64,000 nt of DNA from Cognatishimia activa (GTDB lineage Bacteria; Pseudomonadota; Alphaproteobacteria; Rhodobacterales; Rhodobacteraceae): positions 1 to 64,000 of the forward strand of contig NZ_CYTO01000020.1 of NCBI RefSeq assembly GCF_001458335.1, written 5' to 3'. The position numbers were made by a program, and so were the translations under genes. Of this stretch, positions 41,827 through 50,804 are shown in pieces; position 1 is the stretch's first letter; every line of letters starts with the position of its first letter. Under the pieces are notes generated by a model. That model saw only the letters and a list, made by a program, of their open reading frames with translations. It searched no databases and was not told where the DNA came from.

Positions 41827-42960
41827 TCAGCGTTTGAAATTGGCGGGGATAAGCGGCAGCTTTGCCACGGTGAGTGGCATGCGTTTTCCGCGGACTTCGC
41901 CATAAAGTTCGGTTCCGGTGGCGGCGTGGATGCTGCCGACATATCCCATCGCGACGGGTCCATTGACTGACGGACCAAATCCGCCGGACGTAACCGAACC
42001 GATCTGCTCGCCACCCTCTTGGGAGGCAAAAATCGGGGTTCCAGCCCGCATAGGCGCACGACCCTGAGGCAAAAAACCAACGCGTTTCTGGGCCACACCT
42101 TCCGCCAATGCGCTAAAGATATGTGGAGCCCCCGGGAAGCCACCTTCACGGTCGCCTCCGGCACGGCGCACCTTTTGCATGGCCCAAGTGAGACCCGCTT
42201 CGACGGGGTTGGTGGTGGCATCGATATCGTTGCCATAAAGGCAAAGCCCTGCCTCAAGGCGCAAGCTGTCGCGCGCCCCCAGGCCGATGGGTTCGACTTC
42301 AACCATCTCAAGCAGCGCCCGGCAAAGCGCCTCTGCCATGTCACTCGGCACAGAGATTTCGAACCCATCTTCGCCGGTGTAACCCGAACGGGAAATCCAA
42401 CATTCTGCGTCCAGCAGGTTTGCGGTCACTACGTCCATGAAGGTCATATTGGCAACAAACGGATGCAAGCGCGCCAAAGCGGCTTCTGCAGCTGGACCTT
42501 GTAGGGCAATCAAAGCGCGGTCAGTGACGACTTCGACTGTCACGGCTGGCTCAAGCGCAGCTTTCATACGTGCGATGTCGGCCTCTTTGCAGGCAGCGTT
42601 CACGACCACAAAAAGATGGTCACCGCGGTTCGCAAACATCAAGTCATCCTCGATGCCGCCTTCATCATTGGTAAAGAACCCGTACCGCTGCTTGTCGGCA
42701 TCCAAGCCAACCACATCCATGGGCACCAGTTGTTCAAACGCGTTGGCCACCGCGTCATAGCTTTCGCCACGCAGGATCACTTGCCCCATATGGCTTACGT
42801 CAAAAAGACCCGCCTGCCCTCGGCAATGTAGGTGCTCTTTCATAACCCCCAATGGGTATTGCACTGGCATGGAATAACCCGCGAATGGCACCATCTTAGC
42901 GCCAAGCTCTACGTGCAGATCAAATAGCGGCGTGTGTTCCAGATCACCCGTCTCAGCCAT
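41827..42960 (-). CDS. gcvT: Aminomethyltransferase (glycine cleavage T protein)
   Basis: A 377-residue folate-dependent T protein, first gene of gcvT-gcvH-gcvP. Motifs: AGLFDVSHMGQV (Asp near the active site), RSGYTGEDGFEIS and GLGARDSLRLEAGLCLYGNDI. Three tandem ATG codons (42966, 42963, 42960) follow AAGGAGCG; the third gives the best spacing and is used here. The glycine riboswitch ends about 80 bases upstream. Normal length. Confidence 0.94.
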   Translation of the reverse strand: MAETGDLEHTPLFDLHVELGAKMVPFAGYSMPVQYPLGVMKEHLHCRGQAGLFDVSHMGQVILRGESYDAVANAFEQLVPMDVVGLDADKQRYGFFTNDEGGIEDDLMFANRGDHLFVVVNAACKEADIARMKAALEPAVTVEVVTDRALIALQGPAAEAALARLHPFVANMTFMDVVTANLLDAECWISRSGYTGEDGFEISVPSDMAEALCRALLEMVEVEPIGLGARDSLRLEAGLCLYGNDIDATTNPVEAGLTWAMQKVRRAGGDREGGFPGAPHIFSALAEGVAQKRVGFLPQGRAPMRAGTPIFASQEGGEQIGSVTSGGFGPSVNGPVAMGYVGSIHAATGTELYGEVRGKRMPLTVAKLPLIPANFKR

Positions 42961-43040
42961 CATCATCGCTCCTTCTTTCCGGAGCAGACCTTTTTGGAAG
43001 GTGTCCGGCATCACATTTGCGCAAGTTCACACTTACGCGC

Positions 43041-43203
43041 GATGCCCCCTCTGTCCTTTCGCCTGAGATCGTTATCCCTTCGGCGGGTGCTCAAGCACCA
43101 CTCTCCAGAGTTCAGCGGGTGACAGCGGTCCCTTTGGCCTGAGAGTTTCCGGGGCGGTTGCTCCTTCGGCACCGGGCTACCCGGTTCTCCCGAGTCACCT
43201 TAG
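43041..43203 (-). promoter_or_regulatory. Tandem glycine riboswitch
   Basis: On the minus strand two consecutive aptamers are visible upstream of gcvT. Aptamer 1 contains GGGAGAACCGGG, CCGAAGGAGCAA and AAACTCTCAGGCCAAAGGGACC. Aptamer 2 contains TGGAGAGTGG, CCGCCGAAGGGA and ATCTCAGGCGAAAGGACAGAGG. These are the conserved core elements of the gcvT-type riboswitch, which turns on glycine degradation genes when glycine is abundant. Boundaries are approximate. Confidence 0.92.
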
Positions 43204-43306
43204 CTTGACGGTGAAACTAGAGGGCAAAGACGACATAAACAAGCCTCTTTCCGACAGGCGTGACAGCAATTTGGATTTTTTTTGCCCTTTGCTCAATTTG
43301 TCAGCA

Positions 43307-44701
43307 TCACCGCCGGAAGTGAAAAAGGGACATCAATCGCGCCTGACGCGCAAAAGGAGCATGGGTATGGTCTTTGCGCAATCCCATCACCCGTTTCGCC
43401 AATAACATGGCAATCAGAGCGAAAATCACACCGCCCAATGCTTGGCCAATAAGAACCCCCGGCGCGCCAAACCAGAGCGCACCGAAGTAGACCAGTGGGA
43501 TCGTGCCCAAAGTGTTGCGGCCCCAGTTGAGCCACGTGGAATAAAACGGATGGCCCAAGTTGTTAAAGGCAGCATTCGACACGAAAAGCGCGCCATTAAA
43601 GAAGAACGCTAAAGCGAGCGGCCCGCAGAAAAGAAGAACCAAAGTCGCCGCCATGGTGCCGTCTGCGACGCTGAAGAGCGCAAGGATCGGACCTCGGAGC
43701 ATGAATAGCAACGCGGTCATCCCAAGCACCCATATGGCTGTGAATAAAAGACTTTCGCGGAACGCTATGCGGACGCGATCATGCTGTCCCGCTCCAAAGT
43801 TTTGGCCGATCACTGGGCCGACCGCACCCGATAAAGCAAAGATCATTCCAAAGGCGACTGGCGTCAAACGACCGACGATGGCCATTCCGGCGACCGCATC
43901 CTCGCCATAAGTTGCCATTGTGCGCGTGACGTAGGCCTGCCCAATTGGCGTCGCCAATTGCGTTAGGATTGCAGGGCCTGCAATTCCGACGATGGCGGTT
44001 AAATCCACACGGAACTGGGCAGGCGTTGGTTTATCCAGCCCGTTATGGAAACGGATCACAGGATAGAGTGAACAGAAAGCAATCGCGAAACGAGCCGCCA
44101 CAGAGGCCCACGCGGCGCCCGAAAGTTCCATATCCAAACCGAAAATCAAGATCGGGTCGAGAACCGCATTCACAGCGCCGCCAATAATGGTCGACATCAT
44201 GGACCGCCGTGCGTCCCCGTGAGCGCGCAGAATCGCACCGCTGACCATACCAATCAGCAATATCGGCAGGGTTGGGATGATGATCTGCAGATAGCCGACA
44301 GCCAGCTCTAATGTGACCCCGCTCGCGCCCATAAGGCCTGCGAGATATTCCAAGTTAAACCAAACGATGGCTGAAAAAATCGCTGCAAAAATAAAGCCAT
44401 AAAGCAAAGACGTCGCCGCGCGCCGCCCAGCCTTTTGCCGATCCCCTTCCCCCAAAGCCTGGGCCACCAGCGCCCCCGCCGCAATGGCCATGCCGATGCC
44501 GAAACTGGTGGTAAAGAACAGGATCGCGCCCGCATACCCTACAGCCGCCGCCAACTCGTCTTTACCGAGCATCGAGATGAACAGCATGTCCACCAAATCC
44601 ACGAGGAAGATCGCCATGAGACCGATCGAGGACGTGGCAGACATTACCACCACATGCCGGAATAAGCTGCCGGTTAGAAATTTCGCTTGTGCTTCGGCCA
44701 T
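43307..44701 (-). CDS. MATE-family efflux transporter
   Basis: A 464-residue protein with about 12 hydrophobic segments. MATE features: FLVDLVDMLFISMLGKDELAAAVGYAG, SGAVGPVIGQNFGAGQ and the pairwise repeated organisation. MATE pumps exchange sodium or protons for cationic drugs or metabolites. Starts at ATG 44701 and stops about 100 bases upstream of the riboswitch region. No neighbour suggests a substrate. Confidence 0.9.
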   Translation of the reverse strand: MAEAQAKFLTGSLFRHVVVMSATSSIGLMAIFLVDLVDMLFISMLGKDELAAAVGYAGAILFFTTSFGIGMAIAAGALVAQALGEGDRQKAGRRAATSLLYGFIFAAIFSAIVWFNLEYLAGLMGASGVTLELAVGYLQIIIPTLPILLIGMVSGAILRAHGDARRSMMSTIIGGAVNAVLDPILIFGLDMELSGAAWASVAARFAIAFCSLYPVIRFHNGLDKPTPAQFRVDLTAIVGIAGPAILTQLATPIGQAYVTRTMATYGEDAVAGMAIVGRLTPVAFGMIFALSGAVGPVIGQNFGAGQHDRVRIAFRESLLFTAIWVLGMTALLFMLRGPILALFSVADGTMAATLVLLFCGPLALAFFFNGALFVSNAAFNNLGHPFYSTWLNWGRNTLGTIPLVYFGALWFGAPGVLIGQALGGVIFALIAMLLAKRVMGLRKDHTHAPFARQARLMSLFHFRR

Positions 44702-44786
44702 GAGAGCCCCCGTTCTGTCCGTGGCCTAACAGAACACGGGGGCGAACCATTTCCAATCTGCAAAATTGCACAGTGACAATGGCTCA

Positions 44787-44818
44787 AACAAAAAGGCCGC
44801 CCCAGAAGGACGGCCTGA
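44787..44818 (-). terminator. Terminator after gltX
   Basis: On the minus strand AGGCCG-(TCCTTCTGGGG)-CGGCCT is followed by TTTTTGTTTG. The arms are at 44811-44816 and 44794-44799. It lies 20 bases after the gltX stop at 44838. Confidence 0.75.
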
Positions 44819-44837
44819 CTATGGTTTCTTTGGGTTT

Positions 44838-46163
44838 TTAACCGCGGGCTTTGATCACCTGCAGCAACGGCAGAACCGCGGACATATCAGGACCGTGGCT
44901 CTGACCAGTCAGTGCCTTACGCAATGGCATGAAGAGACCACGCCCTTTGCGGCCCGTCGCTTCTTTCACGGCCTTGGTCCAGGTGCCCCAGGTGTCGCCG
45001 TCAAAAGGCCCTTCTGGCAGAAGCGTCATGGCCTGCGCGACGAATTCTTTATCCTCGTCATCAATCACTGGTTCTGCCCCATTGGCAAAGAGGTCCCACC
45101 AAGGGGCGATGTCTTTACGGGTCGTGATGTTTTCGCGCACAACCGTCCAGAATTGCTCTGCAAGTTCTGCTGGAACGCCCGCAGCGGCAACGTCTTCAGC
45201 GACACCGGACAGGTCCTGTTCTCCCAAGACACGGGCGGTTAGCGGATAGAGATCCTGTTCATCGAACTTGGTCGGAGCGGATCCAAATTGGTCCACGTCG
45301 AAGCCTTCGGCGATCTCATCAATCGAGCCGCGCAGTTCCACTGGTTGGCTGGAACCAAGACGTGCCATCAGGCTCAGCAAGGCCATCGGTTCGACACCGG
45401 CTTCGCGCAGATCACGCAAAGAAAGTGTGCCAAGACGTTTGGACAAGCTTTCGCCCTGCGGGCCGGTCAGCAGTGAGTGGTGAGCAAAGGTCGGGACGGT
45501 GCCGCCCAGCGCTTCGATCATTTGGATTTGGGTCGCCGTGTTGGTCACGTGGTCCGAGCCACGCACCACGTGGGTCACGCCCATTTCCGTGTCATCCACC
45601 ACGGATGCCAACGTATAAAGGAACTGGCCGTCGCCTCGGATCAAAACCGGATCAGAGACAGAAGCCGCATCAATGGAAAGATCGCCCAGAACACCATCCA
45701 CCCAATTGATCCGTGTTTGATCCAACTTAAAGCGCCAGTGCCCATTGCCGCGCTCAGCGCGCAGCGCCTCGCGCTCATCGTCAGACAGGTTCAGAGCTGC
45801 ACGGTCATAAACCGGCGGCTTGCCCATGTTCAGCTGTTTTTTGCGTTTGAGGTCCAGCTCGGTCGGTGTCTCAAAACACTCATAAAACCGCCCCATCTCG
45901 CGCAGCTTATCAGCCGCCGCATGGTAACGATCCAGACGCTCTGACTGACGCTCGATCTTGTCCCAGGTCAGGCCCAGCCATTCCAGATCCTGCTGAATCG
46001 CATCCACATATTCCTGCTTGGACCGTTCCGGGTCCGTATCATCGATGCGCAGAATAAACGTCCCACCCGCCTTTTTGGCGATCAGAAAGTTCATCAGCGC
46101 GGTGCGCAGGTTGCCAACGTGGATATAGCCCGTGGGCGACGGGGCAAATCGTGTGGTGGTCAT
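44838..46163 (-). CDS. gltX: Glutamyl-tRNA synthetase
   Basis: A 441-residue class I aminoacyl-tRNA synthetase. The HIGH-type motif is FAPSPTGYIHVGNLRTAL and the KMSKS-type motif is ESLSKRLGT. It charges tRNA-Glu (and possibly tRNA-Gln) in the cytoplasm. The zinc-binding and anticodon domains are in the second half. Many alphaproteobacteria carry two gltX genes; this one has the shorter length. Start ATG 46163, no other gene in its transcript is apparent. Confidence 0.95.
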   Translation of the reverse strand: MTTTRFAPSPTGYIHVGNLRTALMNFLIAKKAGGTFILRIDDTDPERSKQEYVDAIQQDLEWLGLTWDKIERQSERLDRYHAAADKLREMGRFYECFETPTELDLKRKKQLNMGKPPVYDRAALNLSDDEREALRAERGNGHWRFKLDQTRINWVDGVLGDLSIDAASVSDPVLIRGDGQFLYTLASVVDDTEMGVTHVVRGSDHVTNTATQIQMIEALGGTVPTFAHHSLLTGPQGESLSKRLGTLSLRDLREAGVEPMALLSLMARLGSSQPVELRGSIDEIAEGFDVDQFGSAPTKFDEQDLYPLTARVLGEQDLSGVAEDVAAAGVPAELAEQFWTVVRENITTRKDIAPWWDLFANGAEPVIDDEDKEFVAQAMTLLPEGPFDGDTWGTWTKAVKEATGRKGRGLFMPLRKALTGQSHGPDMSAVLPLLQVIKARG

Positions 46164-46288
46164 CAGAGTCTCCGTTGTTCGGGCCGCTCTGTCTCATATG
46201 GCGGTGGCTTTGTCCAGAAAATGCGCGGCCTAAGGGGATTTCAACGGCTCTTCGGCAGTAAGGGATGCGCCTTTCTCCTAATACGCTC

Positions 46289-46723
46289 CTATTTCGGCGC
46301 AACAGGCCATTTCTTATTCAAATCAATCAAGCCAGCGCGAATAAGCTCGCGCAACACATCCAGATCAATATCGGCGAGCTTATTCACGTAGAGACAGCTT
46401 TTGCCCATTTTGTGTTTCCCAAGTCGGGCCAAAATATCCCCGTAGTCTTGATAGCCGGGCATTATGTAGATCGAGAGGTTTGATTTCCGTGGGCTAAAGC
46501 CGGTGGCCAAAAAGTCGCCCTCACGACCACTGTCATAGACGTAATGGTATTTTCCAAATCCGATAATCGAGCTGCCCCACATGACCGCGTCATAGCCGGT
46601 CACGCCAGAAAATAGTTCCAAAAGTATCTCTGCATCTGCGCGGCGGGTTGGGTGTTCCACACTGGAAATAAACGCCTTTGGGTCCGTAGTTTCAGCAACG
46701 GTCTTGTTTTTTGCCTGCGCCAT
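46289..46723 (-). CDS. DUF1801 family protein
   Basis: A 144-residue soluble protein with TDPKAFISSVEHPTRRADAEIL, TGYDAVMWGSSIIGFGKYHYVY, ATGFSPRKSNLSIYIMPGY and KHKMGKSCLYVNKLADID, all typical of DUF1801 (YdhG/YjhX-like fold related to SCP2-type pockets). Function unknown. Start at 46723 overlaps the frame upstream of the metallo-beta-lactamase gene; divergent from it with a 91-base spacer. Confidence 0.88.
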   Translation of the reverse strand: MAQAKNKTVAETTDPKAFISSVEHPTRRADAEILLELFSGVTGYDAVMWGSSIIGFGKYHYVYDSGREGDFLATGFSPRKSNLSIYIMPGYQDYGDILARLGKHKMGKSCLYVNKLADIDLDVLRELIRAGLIDLNKKWPVAPK

Positions 46724-46814
46724 ATTTCGCCTCCAAAAGCGTCCTCACGCAAACGCTACCTTGAAAGTTTCAGAATCGCCTTACCCTTTAAGGCGAGTTC
46801 AAAAGGAGGATGCC

Positions 46815-47738
46815 ATGGAACGCGCGAAGACACTATCCCGCAGAGATGTGATGCTGGCAGGGGCATCTTTTCCGCTGATCGCCGCCGCGAGCCAAGTGCG
46901 CGGTGCCGCAGAGATGAAAGGCATTGCTGCAACCCGGTTCAACCGTATGAAAGTTGGTAATTTTGAGGTCACGACGCTTCTGGCCGGAACGCGTACCGTC
47001 GAAGAACCGCAAAAAATCTTCGGCATGAACGTCTCCCCTGAAGAATTCGCAGCCGCCTCCGAGGCAGCGCGCATTCCAACGGACAAAGCGCAGTTCTTCT
47101 TTACGCCGACCGTAGTCAACACTGGCTCCGAGCTAATCCTTTTTGACACGGGATTGAACCCAGCGGGCATCGCAAGCGCCCTTAAACAAGCTGGTTACAC
47201 TGCGGATCAAGTCGACACGGTCGTCATCACGCATATGCATGGCGACCACATCGGTGGGCTGATGGGAGACGCTGGCGAAACCTTCGAAAACGCGCGCTAT
47301 GTGACAGGCTCAACTGAGTTTGACTTCTGGGCTGGTGCCGAGAACGAACGGTTTGAGGGCAAAGTGCGCCCCTTGGCTGAGAAATTCGCAATGATCGGCG
47401 ATGGGGCTTCCGTTTCCTCCGGCGTCACCGCGATGAGTGCCTTTGGCCATACACCCGGCCACATGGCCTATCGCATCGAAAGCAATGGTAAGCAGCTGGT
47501 GTTGGGCGCGGACTTCGCCAATCACTATGTTTGGTCTTTGGGCTTCCCAGATTGGGAAGTGCGATTTGATATGGATAAAGCCGCAGCAGCCGCGACCCGC
47601 CGTAAGATGCTTGATATGATGGCCGCGGATAACATCCCATTTGTGGGCTACCACATGCCATTCCCCGGCGTGGGATACGTGGAAAGCAAAGGCGAAGGCT
47701 ACCACTATGTTGCGTCGAGCTATCAACTGATGCTCTGA
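46815..47738 (+). CDS. Metallo-beta-lactamase-fold hydrolase, Tat-exported
   Basis: A 307-residue protein. The N-terminal KTLSRRDVMLAGASFPLIAAA is a twin-arginine signal, so the enzyme is exported folded with its metals. Zinc motif HxHxDH is in THMHGDHIGGL, with further His in GHTPGHMAY and ADFANHYVW. The AHL-lactonase/quorum-quenching and beta-lactamase-like proteins both share this layout; the exact substrate is not visible. Start at 46815 follows AAAGGAGG. It is next to a frameshifted membrane-protein gene on the same strand. Confidence 0.88.
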   Translation: MERAKTLSRRDVMLAGASFPLIAAASQVRGAAEMKGIAATRFNRMKVGNFEVTTLLAGTRTVEEPQKIFGMNVSPEEFAAASEAARIPTDKAQFFFTPTVVNTGSELILFDTGLNPAGIASALKQAGYTADQVDTVVITHMHGDHIGGLMGDAGETFENARYVTGSTEFDFWAGAENERFEGKVRPLAEKFAMIGDGASVSSGVTAMSAFGHTPGHMAYRIESNGKQLVLGADFANHYVWSLGFPDWEVRFDMDKAAAAATRRKMLDMMAADNIPFVGYHMPFPGVGYVESKGEGYHYVASSYQLML

Positions 47739-47874
47739 TATCGGCTCTTTAAAACGTCAGTACCGGAGTGACCCGCGCTCGCCATCGGGGTTAGGTGCGC
47801 TCAACTGCTTTACGCAACGCCACCCTTGACCAGAGGCGCTCCCACGGAAAACGTTGCGTGCTAGGGAGAGAGCT

Positions 47875-48494
47875 ATGACAACAATTCAGCGGGCGGGCGC
47901 AGGCCTTATTGCGGCGGGGGCCTGGGTGCGCTGGCCTTACAGACCTATATCGACATCACCAAAGAGGGTGATCAATTGCTGGCCGCGATCTGGTCACAAG
48001 CCCGCTATTTCACCAACTTAATGATGTTTAGTGTCGGCATTTTCTTCGCAATTCAGTTTGCCAACCGCCGCCTTGCGGGTCCGGGTTGGAGCACTGCTCT
48101 AACCGTTTGGATCGTTCTCGTTGGCATCGTCTACCATGTGCTACTGTCCTCAACCCATCACCCTGAGGGTGGCGATATCGTTGTGAACCTCTTCCAGCAC
48201 ACGATCGTCCCAATTGCAGCGCTCGTGTTTTGGTTGGCTTTTGCAAATAAACAGGGCCTGACATTCAAGCACCCGTTGATCTGGTTGGCATGCCCGATTG
48301 GCTATGTGGCTTTTGTCCTGCTGCGCGGCGCTTTTGATGGCACCTATCCGTACTTCTTCCTCAACCCGAAAGACATCGGCTGGCCCGGCGTAAGTGCATA
48401 TGTCGTGGGCTTAGGTGTGCTGTTTTACGTCTCAGGGGCAATATTGGTTGGTATCGCCCGCGTAATGGGCCGAGGGGCTGTGTCCGAAGCGTAA
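47875..48494 (+). pseudogene. Pr6Pr-type membrane protein with N-terminal frameshift
   Basis: The intended reading starts at ATG 47875 after GGGAGAG (MTTIQRAGAGLIAAGA...) and continues in another frame from about 47922 as LGALALQTYIDITKEGD... to TAA at 48492-48494. One base is missing in the GGGGGCC run (47916-47922). The joined product is about 206 residues with six hydrophobic segments and motifs LSSTHHPEGGD and NPKDIGWPG, fitting the Pr6Pr family (six-helix FAR-17a/AIG1-like). The remaining frame begins with a TTG at 47976. Sequencing error in a homopolymer is the simplest cause. Confidence 0.72.
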
Positions 48495-48513
48495 GCTTCG
48501 CCTTGGCCTTTTG

Positions 48514-48999
48514 TCAGAACACGCCGAGCGCAAGTCCCGCTGCTAGTGCTTGACCGACCTCGCGGCATGTCGCGAGGTCTTTTTCGTTGATCGTCTTTGG
48601 AGCCAGTATTTGTTCTTTGGTCTGTGACGCGGTGTTCACAATCATGGGTGGCTGCACTTCTTTGAGCCGCCATCCCGTCGCTATCCGCGCCAACTGGCGC
48701 ACGGCATTCTCACCATCTGACCCAGCACAGATCATTTGCGCATAGGGGCGGCCCTCAAGCTTTCCCAAAACCGGGTAATAGCACCGATCAAAGAACTCTT
48801 TCATCTCGCCTGAAAGTGCCGCGAGATTTTCTGGGGCCACAAAAATGTACCCATCAGCCTTGATTAAGTGGTCGGCCTGCGCGTCTGCGGCCCGAATAAG
48901 GTGAGTGTCACATTCTGATCGCGCAGCTTCATATGCTGCTTCTGCCATCTGCTGGCTACCGCCTGTGCGCGAGTGGTATATGATCAGAAGTTGCGCCAA
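48514..48999 (-). CDS. Flavodoxin-like NAD(P)H/FMN reductase
   Basis: A 161-residue flavoprotein of the flavodoxin fold. The FMN phosphate loop IIYHSRTGGSQQMAEAAY is near the N terminus; APENLAALSGEMKEFFDRCYYP is the NADPH-quinone-reductase-like segment. No signal peptide. Starts 2 bases after the nadE stop (49001), so the two are co-transcribed. Function probably reduces quinones or small substrates; not assignable further. Confidence 0.85.
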   Translation of the reverse strand: MAQLLIIYHSRTGGSQQMAEAAYEAARSECDTHLIRAADAQADHLIKADGYIFVAPENLAALSGEMKEFFDRCYYPVLGKLEGRPYAQMICAGSDGENAVRQLARIATGWRLKEVQPPMIVNTASQTKEQILAPKTINEKDLATCREVGQALAAGLALGVF

Positions 49000-49000
49000 A

Positions 49001-50659
49001 TTAACTCTCGTCCCGGAACCGGTTCACAATCGGATAGCGCCGGTCCATCCAGAACGCTTTCTTGGACAACCGTGCACCGGGTGCGGATTGGAAGCGTTTG
49101 TATTCACTGATGTAGAGCAGGTGTTCGACCCGCTTGACCGTAGCGCGCTCATAGCCCGCCTCCACGCAATCAGCGACGGATTTCTCTTGATCCACCAGCA
49201 GGTCCAGAATGCCGTCAAGCACATCATAAGGCGGTAGGCTGTCTTCGTCCTTTTGATCCGGGCGCAGCTCCGCAGAAGGCGGCTTGTCGATGATCGAGAC
49301 TGGAATGACCTCGCCCGCTGGTCCGTCCATCCAGTCGCGGTGGTTGTCGTTCCGCCAGCGGCAGGTTTCAAAGACGCGGGTTTTGTACATGTCTTTGATT
49401 GGGTTATAGCCGCCATTCATGTCGCCATAGATGGTTGCATAGCCTACGGCCACCTCGGATTTGTTGCCTGTGGTCAGGAGCATCTCGCCGAATTTGTTTG
49501 ACATCGCCATCAACAGCAAACCGCGCAGGCGGGACTGGATGTTTTCTTCGGTCAGGCCTTCATCTAAGCCTTCAAACAACGGTGCAAGCGTGTTGGTGAT
49601 CGCCTGACGACCTTCTTTGATCGGCACGTAGTCGTAGTGAACGCCCAAACGTATTGCGATGTCTTCAGCGTCGTCGAGCGAGCCTTGCGAGGTGTATTCT
49701 GATGGCAGCATCACGCAGCGCACATTTTCTGCGCCCAGCGCGTCCACGGCGATGGTGGCGACCAGCGCGGAGTCGATCCCGCCAGACAAGCCCAAGAGTA
49801 CCTTTTTGAAACCGGTCTTTCCCATGTAGTCGCGCAGCGCTTCGACACAGACGCGATAGTCTTGCTCTTCGCCCGATGGCAACAGATGGCGGTCCCCCTG
49901 CTCTGCAACCCAGCCATCTTCCGCCCGCACCAGATCTACATGCGCGATCATTTCATCAAAGACCGGCAGCTGCACTGCCAGGTGCCCACCGGGGTTCAAA
50001 ACAAATGAGCCACCGTCAAAGACCTGATCGTCCTGACCTCCCACCATATTCAGGTAAATCAGCGGCAAACCCGTCTCGATCACGCGCGCCACCATATGGC
50101 TCATGCGACGATCGAATTTGTCGCGATAGTAAGGCGACCCATTGGGGACTAACAGAAATTCCGCGCCGGTTTCTTCCAACGTTTCCGCCACATCTTCAAA
50201 CCAAGCATCTTCGCAGATCGGAGAGCCGACGCGCGTGTTGCCAACCGCGTAAGGGCCACCCAGCGGGCCGCTATCAAACAGACGCACTTCGTCGAAAACG
50301 TTGTAATTCGGAAGGTGGTGTTTGAGCTGCTTGCTAACGATCTTGCCGCCATTCAGAACGAAATAAGCATTATAAAGCTTGTCATTGTCGGCATAGGGCC
50401 CGCCAATCGCCAAAGCAGGACCATCGGCGCAGTCCAAAGCCAGCTGCTTGATGGCTTCCAGGCATGCGGCTTGAACAGCCGGCTTCATGACCAAGTCCTG
50501 CGGGTTGTAGCCAAGAATGAACATCTCGGGCATCGCAACCAGATCTGCGCCAGCGGCCTTACCCTCGTCCCAGGCGATTTTTGCCTTTGCTGCGTTGCCA
50601 GCAATGTCGCCCATGGTCGGGTTTGCCTGTGCTAACGTCACTCGGAATTTATCTGACAT
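49001..50659 (-). CDS. nadE: NAD(+) synthase, glutamine-dependent
   Basis: A 552-residue two-domain NadE. The N-terminal nitrilase-type glutaminase has E45 (MPEMFI), K113 (KQLKHHLPNY) and C149 (GSPICEDAW); the C-terminal synthetase has the ATP loop LLGLSGGIDSALVATIAV. It amidates deamido-NAD to NAD with ammonia from glutamine. Full length. Monocistronic or with the flavodoxin gene 2 bases downstream. Upstream start region is AT-rich and holds the promoter. Confidence 0.96.
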   Translation of the reverse strand: MSDKFRVTLAQANPTMGDIAGNAAKAKIAWDEGKAAGADLVAMPEMFILGYNPQDLVMKPAVQAACLEAIKQLALDCADGPALAIGGPYADNDKLYNAYFVLNGGKIVSKQLKHHLPNYNVFDEVRLFDSGPLGGPYAVGNTRVGSPICEDAWFEDVAETLEETGAEFLLVPNGSPYYRDKFDRRMSHMVARVIETGLPLIYLNMVGGQDDQVFDGGSFVLNPGGHLAVQLPVFDEMIAHVDLVRAEDGWVAEQGDRHLLPSGEEQDYRVCVEALRDYMGKTGFKKVLLGLSGGIDSALVATIAVDALGAENVRCVMLPSEYTSQGSLDDAEDIAIRLGVHYDYVPIKEGRQAITNTLAPLFEGLDEGLTEENIQSRLRGLLLMAMSNKFGEMLLTTGNKSEVAVGYATIYGDMNGGYNPIKDMYKTRVFETCRWRNDNHRDWMDGPAGEVIPVSIIDKPPSAELRPDQKDEDSLPPYDVLDGILDLLVDQEKSVADCVEAGYERATVKRVEHLLYISEYKRFQSAPGARLSKKAFWMDRRYPIVNRFRDES

Positions 50660-50804
50660 ACTTGCTCCGCAGCCGTATCATATGAACTTGAGCAAGATTT
50701 AGCAGAACTGCGCCTAAGGAAAAGTGCAAAGCGGCAAAAGGCGTTGCTCCCTTGACGCGGCTAGACTAGATTTCGCGCAAGGCGCAGGCCAGCAGGGGCA
50801 AGAA

